Assembly (NCBI GenBank): GCA_963827085.1
Contig: CAWGZY010000008.1
Span: forward strand, 1-64,000
Length of the DNA stretch: 64,000 bases
Direction of reading: 5' to 3'
From: JAGVPT01 sp963827085
GTDB lineage: Bacteria > Bacteroidota > Ignavibacteria > UBA10030 > UBA8401
In this document: positions 17,846 to 25,973 of the stretch, in pieces
Layout: every line of letters starts with the position of its first letter
Position numbering within the stretch: position 1 is the stretch's first letter
Position numbers and translations under genes: made by a program
The notes under the pieces: generated by a model
Told to the model about the DNA's origin: nothing
Database searches by the model: none
Seen by the model: the letters and a program-made list of their open reading frames with translations, nothing else

Positions 17846-18859
17846 TCATACCCTTTGATGAGAGCTTGCTATTCCTAATCGGCGCAATTTATACCGTAGT
17901 GTTTGTTCAGTCATCCCAAGAAACTGCGCTGCTTTTGACTGGTTTAATGAAAATCTATCCAATGCCCGTTCGATAATCCCCTTCTCAATTGTATCCAACG
18001 ATCGGTCGAGAACAAACTCTTGCCCTGCAATGATATTATTGATCATTTTTACAACTTCCGTCTTCTCATCAACTAACTCGGGGGGCAGAGTAAACCTCCC
18101 GCCCTGCGAGAAAAGAACAGACTTATCAACAACTGCTTTTAACTCGCGTATGTTTTCCCGCCACGTCTGACGCACAAGCACATCAATTGCATTAATGTCG
18201 ATAACGATATCACCTAAACCCAGTTCTTTACTGATCTCTCCGATAAAATACTTCACAAGCAACGGTATGTCTTCTGCTCGTTCGCGAAGGGGCGAAACAT
18301 AAATAGTTTCGAACTCAGCAAGTTTTTCATACAGTTCAGGAATAATTTTTCTCCGTTCGAAAAGGCTTTTGAGTCCATCTTTCAGCGTAATAATCAGACG
18401 AATATCGACAGGTGCAGATTTCAGCCCACCAATCCGGCGCGTCTTGCGCTCGTTCAATAACGTCATAATTTTCATCTGATTTCGGAAAGAAGCTTCTTCC
18501 AGCTCTTCTATGAGGACTGTGCCTCCATTCGCGATTTCGAAAATACCTCGCTTGGAAGTATACGGCAATCGCTCAGCGCCTCTCTCAAACCCGAAAAGAA
18601 CGGCTTCCATTTCTTTATCATCGATCACAGAAAGATTAACGGAGACAAACGGGAGGTCAACATTGCCGTTCGAATTCTGGTAATGGATATTCTTTGCGAT
18701 TGCACCTTTCCCTACACCTTCTTCGCCGACAATAATGATGTCATTTCTTGTTCGAGTAAGCTTTGCAATAAGCTTTCGAACATTCTCCACGGCCTTACTC
18801 TTGCCGATAATCGGATAATGTGTGGACATTGTTGGTTCAGACATATTATTGTTCTTCAT
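17846..18859 (-). CDS. Divergent sigma-54-type AAA+ regulator with Fis-like HTH
   Basis: A 337-residue protein with the central AAA+ domain of sigma-54 activators and a C-terminal Fis-type helix-turn-helix (ALDRFSLNQSKAAQFLGM onward). Walker A is GEEGVGKG at residues 45-52. Several activator hallmarks are altered. The GAFTGA loop that contacts sigma-54 reads GAERLP (94-99), Walker B is LIEEL rather than LFLDE, and the usual arginine-finger box RxDLYYRL reads IPELYEKL. There is no receiver or sensory domain. It may bind DNA and nucleotide without activating sigma-54, or act as an antagonist. Its neighbour upstream is the membrane protein at 18924. Confidence 0.85.
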   Translation of the reverse strand: MKNNNMSEPTMSTHYPIIGKSKAVENVRKLIAKLTRTRNDIIIVGEEGVGKGAIAKNIHYQNSNGNVDLPFVSVNLSVIDDKEMEAVLFGFERGAERLPYTSKRGIFEIANGGTVLIEELEEASFRNQMKIMTLLNERKTRRIGGLKSAPVDIRLIITLKDGLKSLFERRKIIPELYEKLAEFETIYVSPLRERAEDIPLLVKYFIGEISKELGLGDIVIDINAIDVLVRQTWRENIRELKAVVDKSVLFSQGGRFTLPPELVDEKTEVVKMINNIIAGQEFVLDRSLDTIEKGIIERALDRFSLNQSKAAQFLGMTEQTLRYKLRRLGIASSHQRV

Positions 18860-18923
18860 ATCTTGGCACTCCCCCTATCGTATTCGAAAAAAATTTAGAA
18901 TTTTCACTAAAAAAACACTTGCT

Positions 18924-20051
18924 TTATTCTTTGGTTCGTTGTGAAAAAAGTACTCCCTTAATCGTTTTCGGGTTAAAAAAATAATGTAGAATAATATTAT
19001 CAAGCCAATCACGCCAACGAGTAATATGTTGAGCGCTATGAACCAATTCATTCTCATAAAACTCTCCAGCAACCGAAGTAACAAAACGTAAGCGAAGTGC
19101 AAAAAACATTGCAATCAATAATAGAATGAATATAGTAACATATTGGCCAATAACAAAGAGTTGAATAAACTCCTCCCACTCTACGGCATGAATATAGCTC
19201 CATGCATGAAATATTTCCATGGAACAATACAGAATAAGAAGAAACATGATCTTGTCAACGTACGCTCCCTGAGGGGGATCCTTTCTATATTGATAACCAA
19301 AAAACAGAATAATGAAAAAACAAGCCACCACGTTCATTTTAATAATGTATATATTGATTGGCTTGTAAAGCAGGATCAAATAGTTTTCACCGTTAAGATA
19401 TGGCAAAATTTCCTTTATTCGCAAAATATTGTTTTGTGGAAATAACTTCCCGACGGGCTGATTGTCTCGCCATGCTGGCAAGGTGATCTGCGCCGCAATA
19501 TCTTCTGGAGTCGGGACTGTACCTTTTGCCTTCTCGAGGATTGAGTATTCTCGATCTACAGAACGAAAATCCTGAACATCTGCGGTAGAATAGCTCGACT
19601 TTGGGTCGGCGAGTATATCTCCGAAGTATATGATGAAGAAGCCCCCAACAATCATTATCGTAGCAATATATTTCAGTCTCACGCCAAGGTCTCGGAAAAG
19701 CGAATCCAAGACGAGATAAACAATGGCAAATGCTAAAGCAAGATAATTTGCTCCTTTAATCCATTGAACAAGGACAAAAGGCAAATACTTGTCAATTTTT
19801 GCCATGACCGGCCCGATGGAATTCGATGCCACCGAGAGAATCCCGATCATGAAAAAAACTGCGAAATTAAGAAAAAGAAACTTGTTCTTACTATTAGGTT
19901 CAAACACTACCAGAAAGGCGGAAATAATTCCGACCAAAATGGCGATGGATGTCATAAGGAACGCTGGGACGCCAAATTGTGGCCCAGCAATCAATCCCAG
20001 CCCCAACGTAACTGCGCCCCAAACAAATAGTATTTTCACACCTTTTTTCAT
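18924..20051 (-). CDS. Uncharacterised polytopic membrane protein
   Basis: A 375-residue protein with about eight predicted membrane helices. Three or four are N-terminal, then comes a hydrophilic segment of about 90 residues (around PKSSYSTADVQDFRSVDREY to the NNILRIKEILPYL region), then four more helices. I do not recognise a family. The hydrophilic middle part probably lies outside or in the periplasm, which would fit a sensor or transporter role. It is transcribed away from the repeat-protein gene and toward the AAA+ regulator 64 bp downstream, so the two may form an operon. Confidence 0.65.
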   Translation of the reverse strand: MKKGVKILFVWGAVTLGLGLIAGPQFGVPAFLMTSIAILVGIISAFLVVFEPNSKNKFLFLNFAVFFMIGILSVASNSIGPVMAKIDKYLPFVLVQWIKGANYLALAFAIVYLVLDSLFRDLGVRLKYIATIMIVGGFFIIYFGDILADPKSSYSTADVQDFRSVDREYSILEKAKGTVPTPEDIAAQITLPAWRDNQPVGKLFPQNNILRIKEILPYLNGENYLILLYKPINIYIIKMNVVACFFIILFFGYQYRKDPPQGAYVDKIMFLLILYCSMEIFHAWSYIHAVEWEEFIQLFVIGQYVTIFILLLIAMFFALRLRFVTSVAGEFYENELVHSAQHITRWRDWLDNIILHYFFNPKTIKGVLFSQRTKE

Positions 20052-20167
20052 ACAATACTAAATTAATTCTTTTTTATCTTCATGTCAAGCAAATTTTCTT
20101 TGTTAAAGATAAGTGAGTGTGAAAAAATGGCGGTTTTTGTGCCAATTTCAGCTATTTCATTTTTCCC

Positions 20168-20196
20168 TTGACAAACCTTGCTTTTTTTACTATTTT
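20168..20196 (+). promoter_or_regulatory. Candidate sigma-70-type promoter upstream of the repeat-protein gene
   Basis: TTGACA (20168-20173) is followed after a 17-bp spacer by TATTTT (20191-20196). The surroundings are very AT-rich. It points toward the repeat-protein gene with a leader of about 220 nt. The -10 element matches only four of six consensus bases and FCB bacteria often use other promoter forms, so this is tentative. Confidence 0.3.
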
Positions 20197-20210
20197 TTTG
20201 CGAATAAGCA

Positions 20211-20226
20211 AGTGATGCACATCACT
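20211..20226. promoter_or_regulatory. CRP/FNR-family-like palindromic operator
   Basis: AGTGATGCACATCACT contains the half-sites GTGA and TCAC separated by 6 bp, the arrangement bound by CRP/FNR-family regulators. A second perfect palindrome, TTGATACTATCAA, follows at 20241-20253. Both lie between the two divergent genes at 20051 and 20422. No CRP/FNR gene is in the window, so the binding protein is unknown. Confidence 0.4.
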
Positions 20227-20421
20227 AAAATCAAGGGACTTTGATACTATCAATGCTAATTTTTTTTAAAGCATCCGTAGTTTCACTTACTACCATTCCC
20301 CAATGAGAGAGTCAATTTCTTTTTTTTATTGTCCGACTATACTCAATATTATCCCCTTTTTTTTCCAACAAATCAATTGACTTTAATTATGTTAACCAAC
20401 AATCATAAACGGAGAAAAACA

Positions 20422-20919
20422 ATGAAAAGTAAAGTGAATGCAAAGAAAGCGCGCGCAGTCGGAGTAACGATCGCGTTAATTATCGTTGCAAATTTTGCTA
20501 TTTCCCGTGCTGAATCGATATCGCAATACGCTCCGAGGACAATCAAGCCCTTAGCGGCGGATGCAACAATGTTTCAACCTGCTCCTAGACCGAGCAGTTT
20601 ATTAGCAGCAGATGCGACAATGTTTCAACCGGCTCCCAGACCAAGCAGTCTGTTAGCGGCGGATGCATGTAATTACCAGTGGGCTCCAAGACCAAAGAAA
20701 TTGTTTGCAGCGGATGCAACAATGTTTCAGCCGGCTCCGAGACCAAGCAGTCTATTAGCAGCGGATGCATGTAATTACCAGTGGGCTCCAAGACCAAAGA
20801 AATTGTTTGCAGCGGATGCAACAATGTTTCAGCCGGCTCCGAGACCAAGCAGTCTGTTCGCAGCAGATGCGTGTAATTTCCAGTGGGCTCCAAGACCGAC
20901 TTCCTCAAAGGTTGGCTAA
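20422..20919 (+). CDS. Secreted protein made of seven 17-residue tandem repeats
   Basis: A 165-residue protein. The ATG at 20422 is chosen because GGAG stands about 8 bp upstream and a positive-hydrophobic signal-like segment (VTIALIIVANFAIS) follows at once. From 20554 to 20910 there are seven in-phase 51-bp repeats encoding two alternating types: A, AADATMFQPAPRPSSLL, and B, AADACNYQWAPRPKKLF, in the order A-A-B-A-B-A-B. The APRP core is invariant, B repeats carry a single Cys and mostly a Lys-Lys pair. A degenerate unit (QYAPRTIKPL) precedes them. I know no family. It could be a structural surface protein or a precursor cut into several peptides. Confidence 0.75.
   Translation: MKSKVNAKKARAVGVTIALIIVANFAISRAESISQYAPRTIKPLAADATMFQPAPRPSSLLAADATMFQPAPRPSSLLAADACNYQWAPRPKKLFAADATMFQPAPRPSSLLAADACNYQWAPRPKKLFAADATMFQPAPRPSSLFAADACNFQWAPRPTSSKVG
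20554..20910 (+). repeat. Seven tandem 51-bp coding repeats
   Basis: Seven units of 51 bp lie in frame within the gene at 20422. Nucleotide identity between units of the same type is very high, which points to recent expansion by unequal crossing-over or slippage. The A and B types differ mainly at codons 5-9 and 14-17 of the unit. Confidence 0.9.
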
Positions 20920-21329
20920 TAAAGTTCGTGAAGTAATAAGTGAGATTACGATGCGATGTATGGAGTAATTATTTCATGCACGCCAAGAAGCCATTCGTAA
21001 TTCAATAGTGTAACTGCAGGAGCATTCAAGCTGGGAGTGTGAAATGAAGATGACGCTTCAAATTCGTCACGTAATATCTCTTTGGAGATGTATGGTAAGG
21101 GGTGAGTATTGGTGCTCGGAGTGTATGTCTTGCTATAATTGAACCGGTTTCTCCTTCGAGAGATTTTATTACTCCAAGTAAAATTTTTTAGGCTTTGGGC
21201 CGCAGTGAAACTCACTGTGCACCGTCTCAAAGCCTTTTTTATTCCTTTTCAACGGAAAATTCGCTAACTTTCCAATGTCAAATAACTCTGTTGTATTTCA
21301 ATTAAATCGAAAAGAATCAGAGACCTCCT
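20920..21329. other. Intergenic region behind the repeat protein
   Basis: About 270 bp of non-coding-looking sequence precede the terminator at 21190. The frames that cross it show no recognisable protein, so it may be a long 3' untranslated region or hold a small RNA. The last 90 bp before the protease gene are AT-rich and probably hold its promoter. Confidence 0.4.
21190..21240 (+). terminator. Intrinsic terminator downstream of the repeat-protein gene
   Basis: AGGCTTTG (21190-21197) pairs with CAAAGCCT (21228-21235) and is followed by six T residues. The loop contains a smaller hairpin, CAGTG-aaact-CACTG. It lies about 270 bp after the repeat-protein stop codon. Confidence 0.75.
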
Positions 21330-22268
21330 GTGAAACCATCAAAGGTCATCATCCATCTCGGTCTTTTTATTATCAGTTTTTTCACGGTCACAGTTGCCGG
21401 AGTCCAGTGGCTTAATCGCGACCCGTTTGACCTCACTAATTTCGCTTCCGGAATCCTCTACTCGCTCTCAGTTCTTTTTATTCTAGGCTGTCACGAATTC
21501 GGACATTATTTTGCGGCTCGGTATCACGGAGTTGACGCAACCTTGCCGTATTTTATTCCGTTTCCCACACTCCCAGGCGTTATCAATTTTGGAACCCTCG
21601 GCGCGGTCATCAGAACAAAGTCGCCAATACCTTCCAAGAAGGTAATGTTTGACATTGGCGTTGCCGGACCAATCGCTGGCTTCATCGCAACGTTGTTGAT
21701 CCTATCATATGGATTCCTCGCGTTGCCTGGAAAAGAATTTATTCTGTCGATACACCCTCAATATTTCTCGCAGACGCAGCCTGCGGGAGGTGTAGATTTG
21801 ACATTCGGGAATCCATTGCTGTATCAATTTCTTTCTTTCATTTTTACAAATCCAACAAATCAATTTGTTCCCCCCATGACAGAAATGTATCATTATCCAT
21901 TCCTGTGCGCAGGCTGGTTTGGATTGTTTGTTACTTCGATGAACTTGCTGCCTGTCGGCCAACTCGATGGCGGACATTTGGCGTACACTATGTTTGGACC
22001 AGTCCACAAAATTATCGCCCGCTCAGCGTTTGTTATCATTATCGTTATTGGCCTGCTTGGACTGCTCCCTCTATTAAATATATCTTTTTCTTTCGGATGG
22101 ACGGGCTGGCTGTTTTGGGGTCTCATTCTTTTTTTTGTCGTCAAGCTTGACCATCCACCAGTAATCGATGAAACTCCATTAGATCAATTCAGAAAGAACG
22201 TCGGATGGGCAACATTTGGCATTTTATGTCTCTCATTCATTCCGACTCCATTTACAATCCCTTTGTAA
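21330..22268 (+). CDS. Site-2-protease-type M50 membrane metallopeptidase
   Basis: A 312-residue polytopic protein starting at GTG. The zinc motif HEFGH is at residues 55-59 in a membrane helix, and the third-ligand motif appears as LLPVGQLDGGH near residue 210, the LDG signature of site-2 proteases. The FGTLGAVIRTKSPIP and DIGVAGPIAGF segments are typical of the group close to EGY1/YwhC-like proteins. No PDZ domain is present. Such enzymes cut membrane-spanning segments, often of anti-sigma factors or signal peptides. It lies behind the repeat-protein gene, separated by a terminator. Confidence 0.9.
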   Translation: MKPSKVIIHLGLFIISFFTVTVAGVQWLNRDPFDLTNFASGILYSLSVLFILGCHEFGHYFAARYHGVDATLPYFIPFPTLPGVINFGTLGAVIRTKSPIPSKKVMFDIGVAGPIAGFIATLLILSYGFLALPGKEFILSIHPQYFSQTQPAGGVDLTFGNPLLYQFLSFIFTNPTNQFVPPMTEMYHYPFLCAGWFGLFVTSMNLLPVGQLDGGHLAYTMFGPVHKIIARSAFVIIIVIGLLGLLPLLNISFSFGWTGWLFWGLILFFVVKLDHPPVIDETPLDQFRKNVGWATFGILCLSFIPTPFTIPL

Positions 22269-22299
22269 CGAAACGTTGGTAGTGTCTTACTTAGAACAG

Positions 22300-22316
22300 A
22301 GTCCAAGGGACTTTTT
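22300..22316 (+). terminator. Weak hairpin with T tract after the M50 gene
   Basis: AGTCC-aag-GGACT followed by TTTT, 31 bp after the protease stop. The stem has only five pairs, so it is a weak candidate. Confidence 0.35.
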
Positions 22317-22578
22317 ACGGAGAGTTGAAAATATCGCGCAAATCCAAGGGGATGACTTCGCCAGACGATACGCCGCAAGGGAAACATATCCATGCTCTTT
22401 GCGACTTAGCGCGATCAAGCTTCACACCTATCCTAAATTAGACATTACTAAGCGTTGACTTTAAAGTTAACTTTTCGTACAATTCTACAGGAACTTAATA
22501 CTTTCGCATTCTCTTATCGACACGATTGATACTCTTTTTTATTGTGTTGTTGCTGTAAGGCATTAATCAATAATAAGA

Positions 22579-22624
22579 GACTGCGCATAACAACCGAGCG
22601 GCTGATGCAGTCCTCGGTTTTTTT
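22579..22624 (+). promoter_or_regulatory. Candidate transcription attenuator in the lipoprotein leader
   Basis: AACCGAG (22592-22598) pairs with CTCGGTT (22613-22619), followed by T residues to 22624: an intrinsic terminator ending only 12 bp before the likely start at 22637. An overlapping alternative stem pairs GACTGC (22579-22584) with GCAGTC (22607-22612), which lies in the terminator loop, so the two structures may compete. The position implies attenuation of the downstream operon or, less likely, a plain terminator with transcription of the lipoprotein gene from an unseen start. Confidence 0.45.
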
Positions 22625-22636
22625 ATGGGTATTGGA

Positions 22637-23443
22637 ATGAAAAATCTGTCTTATTTATTTTTGCTGTGTCTTGCCGGCGGATGTAAGATTCCCGATAAAG
22701 GGATCGTCGATACAACAGCGCCCCCCTTCATAAGTCAAGCTACTACATCTCCAAGTTTAATCGACGTCACTCATCTCGCGAGTCAGCCAACCGACCCTGT
22801 CGACACAACAATTGCTTTTTCGGTTTCGGTGGATGGAGCAAATGCAAGTACGCTTGTCACATATGCTGTGTTGGATCCTTTCAATAATCTCATCGTTTCC
22901 GGTAATTTGACCAACAACAACAGCGGAAAATTTTCTACTAATACCCGCTTCCATATTCTAAAAGAGGATGTTGGGACATACAATGTTCAATTTCAAGCAG
23001 TAAATGACGAGGAGTCGAAAGGTAATATTTTGGTTCAGGCCATTGTCGTGAAGAACACCGATCACGCCCCCTTCATTTCCAACCTCGTCATGCCCGATAC
23101 AGTTATCGTTCCACCGGTGGGCGATACGACATTTGTTAAAATTACCGTTACAGTTTCGGATTTAGACGGCCTTCAAGATATTACGAGCGTAAGTCTTATT
23201 TCTCGTCGACCCGATAACAGTGTTGTCGGCATTTATCCGATGTACGACGACGGCGGCCTTACCGTTGTAAATCCATTCGGCCTTAAAAGCGGAGACGCTA
23301 CCGCTGGGGATGGGATATACACTTTGACAATTCCGCTATTGAGTTCGACAACAGGAAACACATATCGCAATTTTTCATTCGTCGCGACGGATCGGAGCGG
23401 AGAATCATCTAATATTTTAACAAAAAATATTTTCATTCAATGA
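22637..23443 (+). CDS. Putative lipoprotein
   Basis: About 268 residues. The start at 22637 gives MKNLSYLFLLCLAGGC, a lipoprotein signal peptide with a lipobox ending at Cys16. The rest looks like two beta-sandwich domains: about 35-140 with Ser/Thr-rich strands, and about 145-268 with DDGG and GDGIYTL motifs seen in exported adhesion or sensor modules. I cannot name a family. An upstream ATG at 22625 exists but sits right at the T tract. It is coupled to the next gene by ATGA. Confidence 0.75.
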   Translation: MKNLSYLFLLCLAGGCKIPDKGIVDTTAPPFISQATTSPSLIDVTHLASQPTDPVDTTIAFSVSVDGANASTLVTYAVLDPFNNLIVSGNLTNNNSGKFSTNTRFHILKEDVGTYNVQFQAVNDEESKGNILVQAIVVKNTDHAPFISNLVMPDTVIVPPVGDTTFVKITVTVSDLDGLQDITSVSLISRRPDNSVVGIYPMYDDGGLTVVNPFGLKSGDATAGDGIYTLTIPLLSSTTGNTYRNFSFVATDRSGESSNILTKNIFIQ

Positions 23444-25008
23444 AACCGAAATTGTTTCTTCCCCTTATCTTGCTCTCAAGCCTGTTCTCCGCAGTCATCG
23501 CCGAAGGACAATTACTTCGCGAAGGTTCATTCAAACTTGATCGCACGACCTCCATTCCTTCATCGACAACTCCTGTCAGTAATGGTATAACAGATATTGT
23601 CGTTTCCGGAACTACCATCTGGTTGGGAACTGGAAAAGGGTTAAGCCGGTCAACCGACGGAGGTTTGACATGGACCAACTACTATGGCCAAGCTGCATTT
23701 GGTGACGAAAGTATTTCAGCGATAACAATTCACAACAGCGAGGTTTGGGTTGCAACGGCTCACGACACTACGGTAGTAGATGGCAGCGACCATCCGGTAG
23801 GAAGCGGCCTTCGCTACTCATCGGATTGGGGTGAAACGTGGACAGTCATTCCGCAACCGCGGGATTTCCAAAATATCGATACGCTGCACTACGGAAAGAA
23901 TACCTTATTGGCGCTCGGCGTGACAACAGATGTTGAAAATATTACATTCGATATAGCAGCAACGGACAGTTCCGTGTGGATTGCATCAAAGGCTGGCATG
24001 ACCCGCAAATCTAATGATAGGGGAAAGACATGGCAGGTCGTTATTCTTCCCCCCGACAATCTTGACAGTATTGCTCCCACAGATTCACTGTCATTTGACA
24101 TTTCTCCTGTCTCTGGAAATTTACTAACGGGCAGTTACAATCATGAAGCATTTTCTGTGTACGCCGAAAATTGGTCGCATGTGTGGATCGGAACCGCCGG
24201 AGGAATCAATAAAACGACAGACGGAGGACAATCGTGGGTAAAGTACAATCATATCAACGAACTCTCCCCCATTTCAGGAGATTTTGTTGTAGCACTTAAT
24301 AAGCAGACCTACCCCGGGCACGCAATCATGTGGGCTGCAACTGTCAACGCTAACGATTCTACTGAGAAGCGCGGTGTCAGCTTTTCAGCCGACAGCGGGC
24401 AAACCTGGAGAACGACGCTCATCGGAGAATTCTGTCATAACTTCGGGTTTAAAGATTCGATCGTGTATGCCGTTGCTGACAACGGAATTTTTCGTTCATC
24501 AGACGTTGGTGCAACATGGTCGCAACCGGGAACGATATACGACAATTCCACGAAGCAACAAATTGTTGCGGGAACGCCATTTTATGCCGTTGATACACTA
24601 GGAGAAAATGTTTGGTTTGGCGGAGATGACGGGGCTGCCTACACACAGGATGACCCCGCGCACCTGTTTGGAGCTTCCTGGCGAATCCTTCACGCTGCTC
24701 AACCTCTCTCATCGAGCCGGTCTACATATGCGTTCCCAAATCCATTTTCACCGGCTAACGAGATTGTGCGGCTGCATTATCCGGTTGATCAGGTTTCGGC
24801 AAATGTCACAATTCGTATTTTTGATTTTGGAATGAATTTAGTGCGGACCGTAATTTCGGATGCCAATCGCGGGGGGATCGCAGAGCACGATGAAATCTGG
24901 AATGGTAAAAACGACAAAGGTCGACAGGTTTCAAATGGCCCTTATTTTTACGAGGTCGTTGTGGGAACTGAGAAGCCTATCTGGGGAAAAATACTTGTCC
25001 TTCAATAA
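23440..25008 (+). CDS. Exported BNR/sialidase-repeat protein with FlgD-Ig-like C-terminus
   Basis: A 522-residue protein with a signal peptide (LFLPLILLSSLFSAVIAEG). Several Asp-box repeats (STDGGLTWT, SNDRGKTW, TTDGGQSW, SADSGQTW, SSDVGATW) indicate a beta-propeller of the BNR/Ycf48 type. The last ~90 residues (from YAFPNPFSP to YEVVVG) match the FlgD Ig-like fold common at the C-terminus of secreted FCB proteins. It overlaps the lipoprotein gene by ATGA and precedes two PorV-like genes, consistent with surface display. Confidence 0.85.
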   Translation: MKPKLFLPLILLSSLFSAVIAEGQLLREGSFKLDRTTSIPSSTTPVSNGITDIVVSGTTIWLGTGKGLSRSTDGGLTWTNYYGQAAFGDESISAITIHNSEVWVATAHDTTVVDGSDHPVGSGLRYSSDWGETWTVIPQPRDFQNIDTLHYGKNTLLALGVTTDVENITFDIAATDSSVWIASKAGMTRKSNDRGKTWQVVILPPDNLDSIAPTDSLSFDISPVSGNLLTGSYNHEAFSVYAENWSHVWIGTAGGINKTTDGGQSWVKYNHINELSPISGDFVVALNKQTYPGHAIMWAATVNANDSTEKRGVSFSADSGQTWRTTLIGEFCHNFGFKDSIVYAVADNGIFRSSDVGATWSQPGTIYDNSTKQQIVAGTPFYAVDTLGENVWFGGDDGAAYTQDDPAHLFGASWRILHAAQPLSSSRSTYAFPNPFSPANEIVRLHYPVDQVSANVTIRIFDFGMNLVRTVISDANRGGIAEHDEIWNGKNDKGRQVSNGPYFYEVVVGTEKPIWGKILVLQ

Positions 25009-25018
25009 TGGTGCGAAC

Positions 25019-25963
25019 ATGCGATTTAAATTTTTTGTTCTGATCCTTGCTACGTTTGTTGGAATGCCGGTTAATGCTCAACTTGCAGGAACTCCGGGCG
25101 CATTCGTACGACTAGGTTTTGGATCTCGCGGCATGGGAATGGGCAATGCGCTCACGGCCGTTATTGATGGCGACGTTACAAGTTTTTACAATCCAGCCGT
25201 AACACCCTTCCTGACAGACAGGGTTGCAGCAGTATCGTACGGCTTGCTTTCACTCGACCGATCGCTGAATACCCTTTCCTACTCACAATCCATTAAACCT
25301 ACCGCCGGATTTTCAGTGGGCATTATTAATTCCGGCGTAAGCAATATTGATGGGCGCGATGCCGATGGATTTCAAACTGGAGAATTATTTACTTCAGAAA
25401 ATCAATTTTCGTTCTCGTTTGCTAATAGAATGTCGAAGGTCATTTCGCTGGGGATCGCCTTGAAGATTTATTACTATCGCCTGTACGAAAATATTTCATC
25501 CACCGACCTTGGGGTCGATGCCGGCGGCATAGCGCGCCTTTCGGACAACCTCACGCTTGGGATCGCCGTCCAAGATATCGGGTCAAAATACAAATGGGAT
25601 ACTTCAAACCTGTACGGCGACCAAGGGAATTCAACCATTGAGCCTTTCCCTCTTCTCAGGAAAATCGGCCTGAGCTATGCATTCGATGATAATGCAGGGT
25701 TGATTTCTGTCGATTTTGAAAACAGCAATAAGAACACGAACATCATTCGCATGGGGGGGGAGTTACCTCTGAGCGAATTCTTTACCGTACGCGCCGGGCT
25801 TGACCACTGGGACGTTCAAGATCCGGCTCAGGCAGCTCCGACATTCGGCTTTACCGTCCGGACAAGTTCTGCTAAGTTAACGCCGGTCATTAACTATGCG
25901 TATGTTATAGAGCCGTATGGACTCTTCGGCATGCATATTCTTTCTCTTTCTACAAGATTCTAG
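25019..25963 (+). CDS. PorV/UPF0164-like outer-membrane protein (first)
   Basis: About 314 residues. The start at 25019 gives a signal peptide ending near VNAQ. The following RLGFGSRGMGMGNALTAV and FYNPAV are the hallmark of the PorV/PorQ/UPF0164 family, beta-barrel relatives of FadL. PorV acts as a shuttle protein in type IX secretion. The last residues (LSTRF) fit an outer-membrane barrel. It lies 10 bp behind the BNR protein and just before a paralogue. Confidence 0.85.
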   Translation: MRFKFFVLILATFVGMPVNAQLAGTPGAFVRLGFGSRGMGMGNALTAVIDGDVTSFYNPAVTPFLTDRVAAVSYGLLSLDRSLNTLSYSQSIKPTAGFSVGIINSGVSNIDGRDADGFQTGELFTSENQFSFSFANRMSKVISLGIALKIYYYRLYENISSTDLGVDAGGIARLSDNLTLGIAVQDIGSKYKWDTSNLYGDQGNSTIEPFPLLRKIGLSYAFDDNAGLISVDFENSNKNTNIIRMGGELPLSEFFTVRAGLDHWDVQDPAQAAPTFGFTVRTSSAKLTPVINYAYVIEPYGLFGMHILSLSTRF

Positions 25964-25973
25964 TGGTGATGCC

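Larger units (their letters stand above)
20052..20421. other. AT-rich divergent intergenic region
   Basis: This stretch separates the membrane protein gene from the repeat-protein gene and carries the promoter candidate and two palindromes listed separately. On the minus strand TGGCACA is followed at sigma-54 spacing by CCGCC (complement of 20127-20143), a partial -24/-12 match oriented toward 20051. Several T tracts occur between 20160 and 20370. No reading frame here looks coding. Confidence 0.5.
22269..22636. other. Intergenic region before the lipoprotein gene
   Basis: It holds the weak hairpin at 22300 and, at its right end, a hairpin-T-tract directly in front of the lipoprotein start (listed separately). 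The sequence between is AT-rich without a coding-looking frame. Confidence 0.4.

Noticed and set aside
18875..19114. A 79-residue hydrophobic minus-strand frame overlapping the end of the membrane protein gene at 18924
   Set aside because: It overlaps the larger gene in another frame and its hydrophobicity follows from the AT-rich sequence. The larger frame continues with a normal charged C-terminus.
20128..20142. Sigma-54 promoter pointing to the repeat-protein gene (TGGCGG...TGCC)
   Set aside because: The plus-strand match to the -24 and -12 boxes is weak and it lies about 280 bp from the gene; the minus-strand reading of the same palindrome fits better.
20946..21230. A 94-codon minus-strand frame behind the repeat protein
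   Set aside because: It starts inside the terminator hairpin, lacks a ribosome site and shows no family resemblance.
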